DNA of 5,858 bases from an uncultured Candidatus Melainabacteria bacterium (lineage in GTDB: Bacteria > Cyanobacteriota > Vampirovibrionia > Gastranaerophilales > Gastranaerophilaceae). The notes beneath the pieces are model-generated. The model was not told the origin of the DNA, did not search any database, and was given only the letters and a program-made list of their open reading frames with translations. The DNA lies in assembly GCA_934777245.1 (NCBI GenBank), contig CAKVND010000075.1, positions 1-5,858 of the forward strand, written 5' to 3'. Shown here in pieces: positions 5,084 to 5,858 of this stretch. The position numbers were made by a program, and so were the translations under genes. The first letter of the stretch is position 1; each line of letters starts with the position of its first letter.

Positions 5084-5374
5084 ATGTTATTCACAACCGA
5101 AACAATTTCAAACAAAGAAATCGAATCAATCAACAACTTCTTTGAACAATTTGATTCTGAAGTTGAAACTGTTTCAGTTGAAGAAAGCGAAAAAGAAACA
5201 ACTGTTTCTAAGTACATCAACTCTCTTGTTACCTCTTGCTACACAAAATCTGTTAATGACATCGCTAACACACAAGTTGGCAACAAAGTTGTTAGAAAAA
5301 GAAACCTTCAACAAGTTATGAGAGAATCTTTCTTCTACGGCGCTAACAGATTTGGGAATAACTTTATAGCATAG
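5084..5374 (+). CDS. small protein of unknown function, 96 residues
   Basis: I do not recognise this protein. The case for a real gene is strong: ATG at 5084 with AAGGAG (5068-5073) at 10-base spacing, a candidate promoter upstream, and codons typical of highly expressed genes (mostly AAC, ATC, TAC, TTC; GTT, TCT, GCT), unlike the kinase gene. The N-terminal half is acidic (SEVETVSVEESEKE at about 25-38). The C-terminal half is basic and polar (GNKVVRKRNLQQVMRESF at about 66-83). No signal peptide, membrane span or metal motif is seen; one Cys (52). The last codons (GGG, AAT, TTT, ATA, GCA) break the codon pattern and resemble the GGGAATAA repeats. The TAG is followed two bases later by an inverted octamer array, so the C-terminus may have been replaced by repeat DNA. 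Confidence 0.75.
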   Translation: MLFTTETISNKEIESINNFFEQFDSEVETVSVEESEKETTVSKYINSLVTSCYTKSVNDIANTQVGNKVVRKRNLQQVMRESFFYGANRFGNNFIA

Positions 5375-5375
5375 G

Positions 5376-5410
5376 GCAATAAGTGAATGAGTGAATAGGT
5401 GAATAAGTTC
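5376..5410. repeat. octamer tandem array 2 (inverted, TGAATAAG)
   Basis: Four 8-base units GCAATAAG, TGAATGAG, TGAATAGG, TGAATAAG (5376-5407), then TTC. They are the reverse complement of arrays 1 and 3. It begins right after the stop codon of the 96-codon gene, and with array 1 brackets that gene as a near-perfect inverted repeat; with array 3 it could form a long hairpin 67 bases apart. Confidence 0.88.
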
Positions 5411-5469
5411 ATTTTAGACTTATTTATCAAAAAAGACTCAATTATTGAACGCATTATATGAAAAAATAT

Positions 5470-5512
5470 TTAATACGAACTTATTCACTTATTGACTTAT
5501 TCACTTATTCAC
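5470..5512. repeat. octamer tandem array 3 (TTATTCAC)
   Basis: TTAATACGAAC followed by TTATTCAC, TTATTGAC, TTATTCAC, TTATTCAC (5481-5512). 5470-5504 matches 4903-4937 at 33 of 35 bases, in direct orientation. Confidence 0.88.
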
Positions 5513-5615
5513 TTCACAAAAACATAACACTCTCTTATAAATCTTACATCTTACAATCAAGTTTGGTGGGACAATGTAAGCCAATTATATTTACCCCCAT
5601 CTTACAAAAATTTTC
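5513..5615. other. non-coding spacer before the terminator
   Basis: No gene I can support. A tandem heptamer ATCTTAC occurs twice (5541-5554) and once more at 5599-5605. Short pairings exist (TTGG/CCAA at 5563-5566 and 5581-5584; CTTACA 5543-5548 with TGTAAG 5575-5580). With the terminator that follows, it could be the 3' UTR of the 96-codon gene or a small RNA; I cannot decide. Confidence 0.4.
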
Positions 5616-5638
5616 AGCCCCATTTGGGGCTTTTTTTT
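5616..5638 (+). terminator. strong rho-independent terminator
   Basis: AGCCCC (5616-5621), loop ATTT, GGGGCT (5626-5631), then a run of eight T (5631-5638), with an A-tract in front (5606-5610). Canonical on the plus strand. The nearest plus-strand gene is the 96-codon gene, 242 bases upstream. Confidence 0.92.
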
Positions 5639-5640
5639 GT

Positions 5641-5858
5641 GCTACGCACGTAGACATTTGGTCGGTTGACAATTCTTAGACTACTAAATTCAAGTAAAAC
5701 GCCATGTCAACCTCAACAGTCAGAACTACAAGTTTGGCGTATTTTCTGAAGGCTACGCACGTAGACCTTTGGTCGGTTGATAATTCTTAGACTACTAAAT
5801 TCAAGTAAAACGCCATGTCAACCTCAACAGTCAGAACTACAAGTTTGGCGTATTTTCT
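5641..5858. repeat. 111-bp tandem repeat, two units, running off the window
   Basis: Unit 1 is 5641-5751 and unit 2 is 5752-5858, cut 4 bases short by the window edge. They differ at two of 107 shared positions (5656 A versus 5767 C; 5670 C versus 5781 T). All six frames contain stops, so it is not coding despite a length divisible by three. Each unit has CTAC/GTAG (a short hairpin at its start), GGTTGAC pairing GTCAACC (5664-5670, 5706-5712; a G-T pair in unit 2) and ACGCCA pairing TGGCGT (5699-5704, 5735-5740). More units may lie beyond the window. Confidence 0.93.

Noticed and set aside
5458..5679. 73-residue plus-strand frame
   Set aside because: It runs across an octamer array and through the strong terminator into the tandem repeat, with no ribosome binding site.
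5666..5699. TTGACA in each 111-bp unit as a promoter -35 box
   Set aside because: No acceptable -10 lies 15-19 bases downstream, and unit 2 has TTGATA.
5641..5858. CRISPR array or integron attC array
   Set aside because: Units are contiguous with no unique spacers, so not CRISPR. The GTCAAC/GTTGAC motifs do not fit the attC core consensus or its orientation, and there are no cassette genes.

Overview
The window is AT-rich bacterial chromosome. It has Shine-Dalgarno-led genes, 2-fold-degenerate codons decoded with clear bias in the ribosomal genes, and many small palindromes and short tandem repeats between genes. Gene content alone does not fix the species. The low GC, the style of the proteins and the cyanobacterial-style heptamer/octamer repeats make a gut Gastranaerophilales-type bacterium (Melainabacteria/Vampirovibrionia) my best guess, held with modest confidence; other AT-rich bacteria remain possible.

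Left half (about 181-3000, minus strand): a classic transcription/translation operon read right to left, rpmG (L33) - tRNA-Trp(CCA) - secE - nusG - rplK (L11) - rplA (L1). It ends in a textbook rho-independent terminator just past rplA, followed by a second terminator-like hairpin. rplJ-rplL do not follow. rpmG (2695-2862) is only 55 codons but complete and zinc-binding. The secE start is at 2508; a longer reading frame would run through the tRNA. Two short RNA folds of the same architecture, with compensating base changes, lie directly against the ribosome binding sites of rplK and of rplA. They look like L1 mRNA-binding autoregulatory sites, one per gene.

Middle (3038-4327, plus strand): a divergently transcribed, apparently soluble GAF-like sensor histidine kinase with all catalytic boxes and no adjacent response regulator.

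Right (4328-5858): mostly gene-poor. About 750 bases hold dispersed hairpins, a five-unit heptamer array, octamer (TTATTCAC) arrays and a repeated 28-base palindrome. A 96-codon gene of unknown function (5084-5374), with a strong ribosome binding site and highly expressed-type codons, sits between inverted octamer arrays. A strong terminator (5616-5638) follows. The window ends inside a 111-bp, stop-riddled, almost perfect tandem repeat whose units can fold into a pseudoknot-like structure.

The operon genes supply ribosome stalk and L7/L12-base proteins, the SecYEG translocon subunit SecE and the elongation factor NusG. The kinase and the small gene are separate transcription units.
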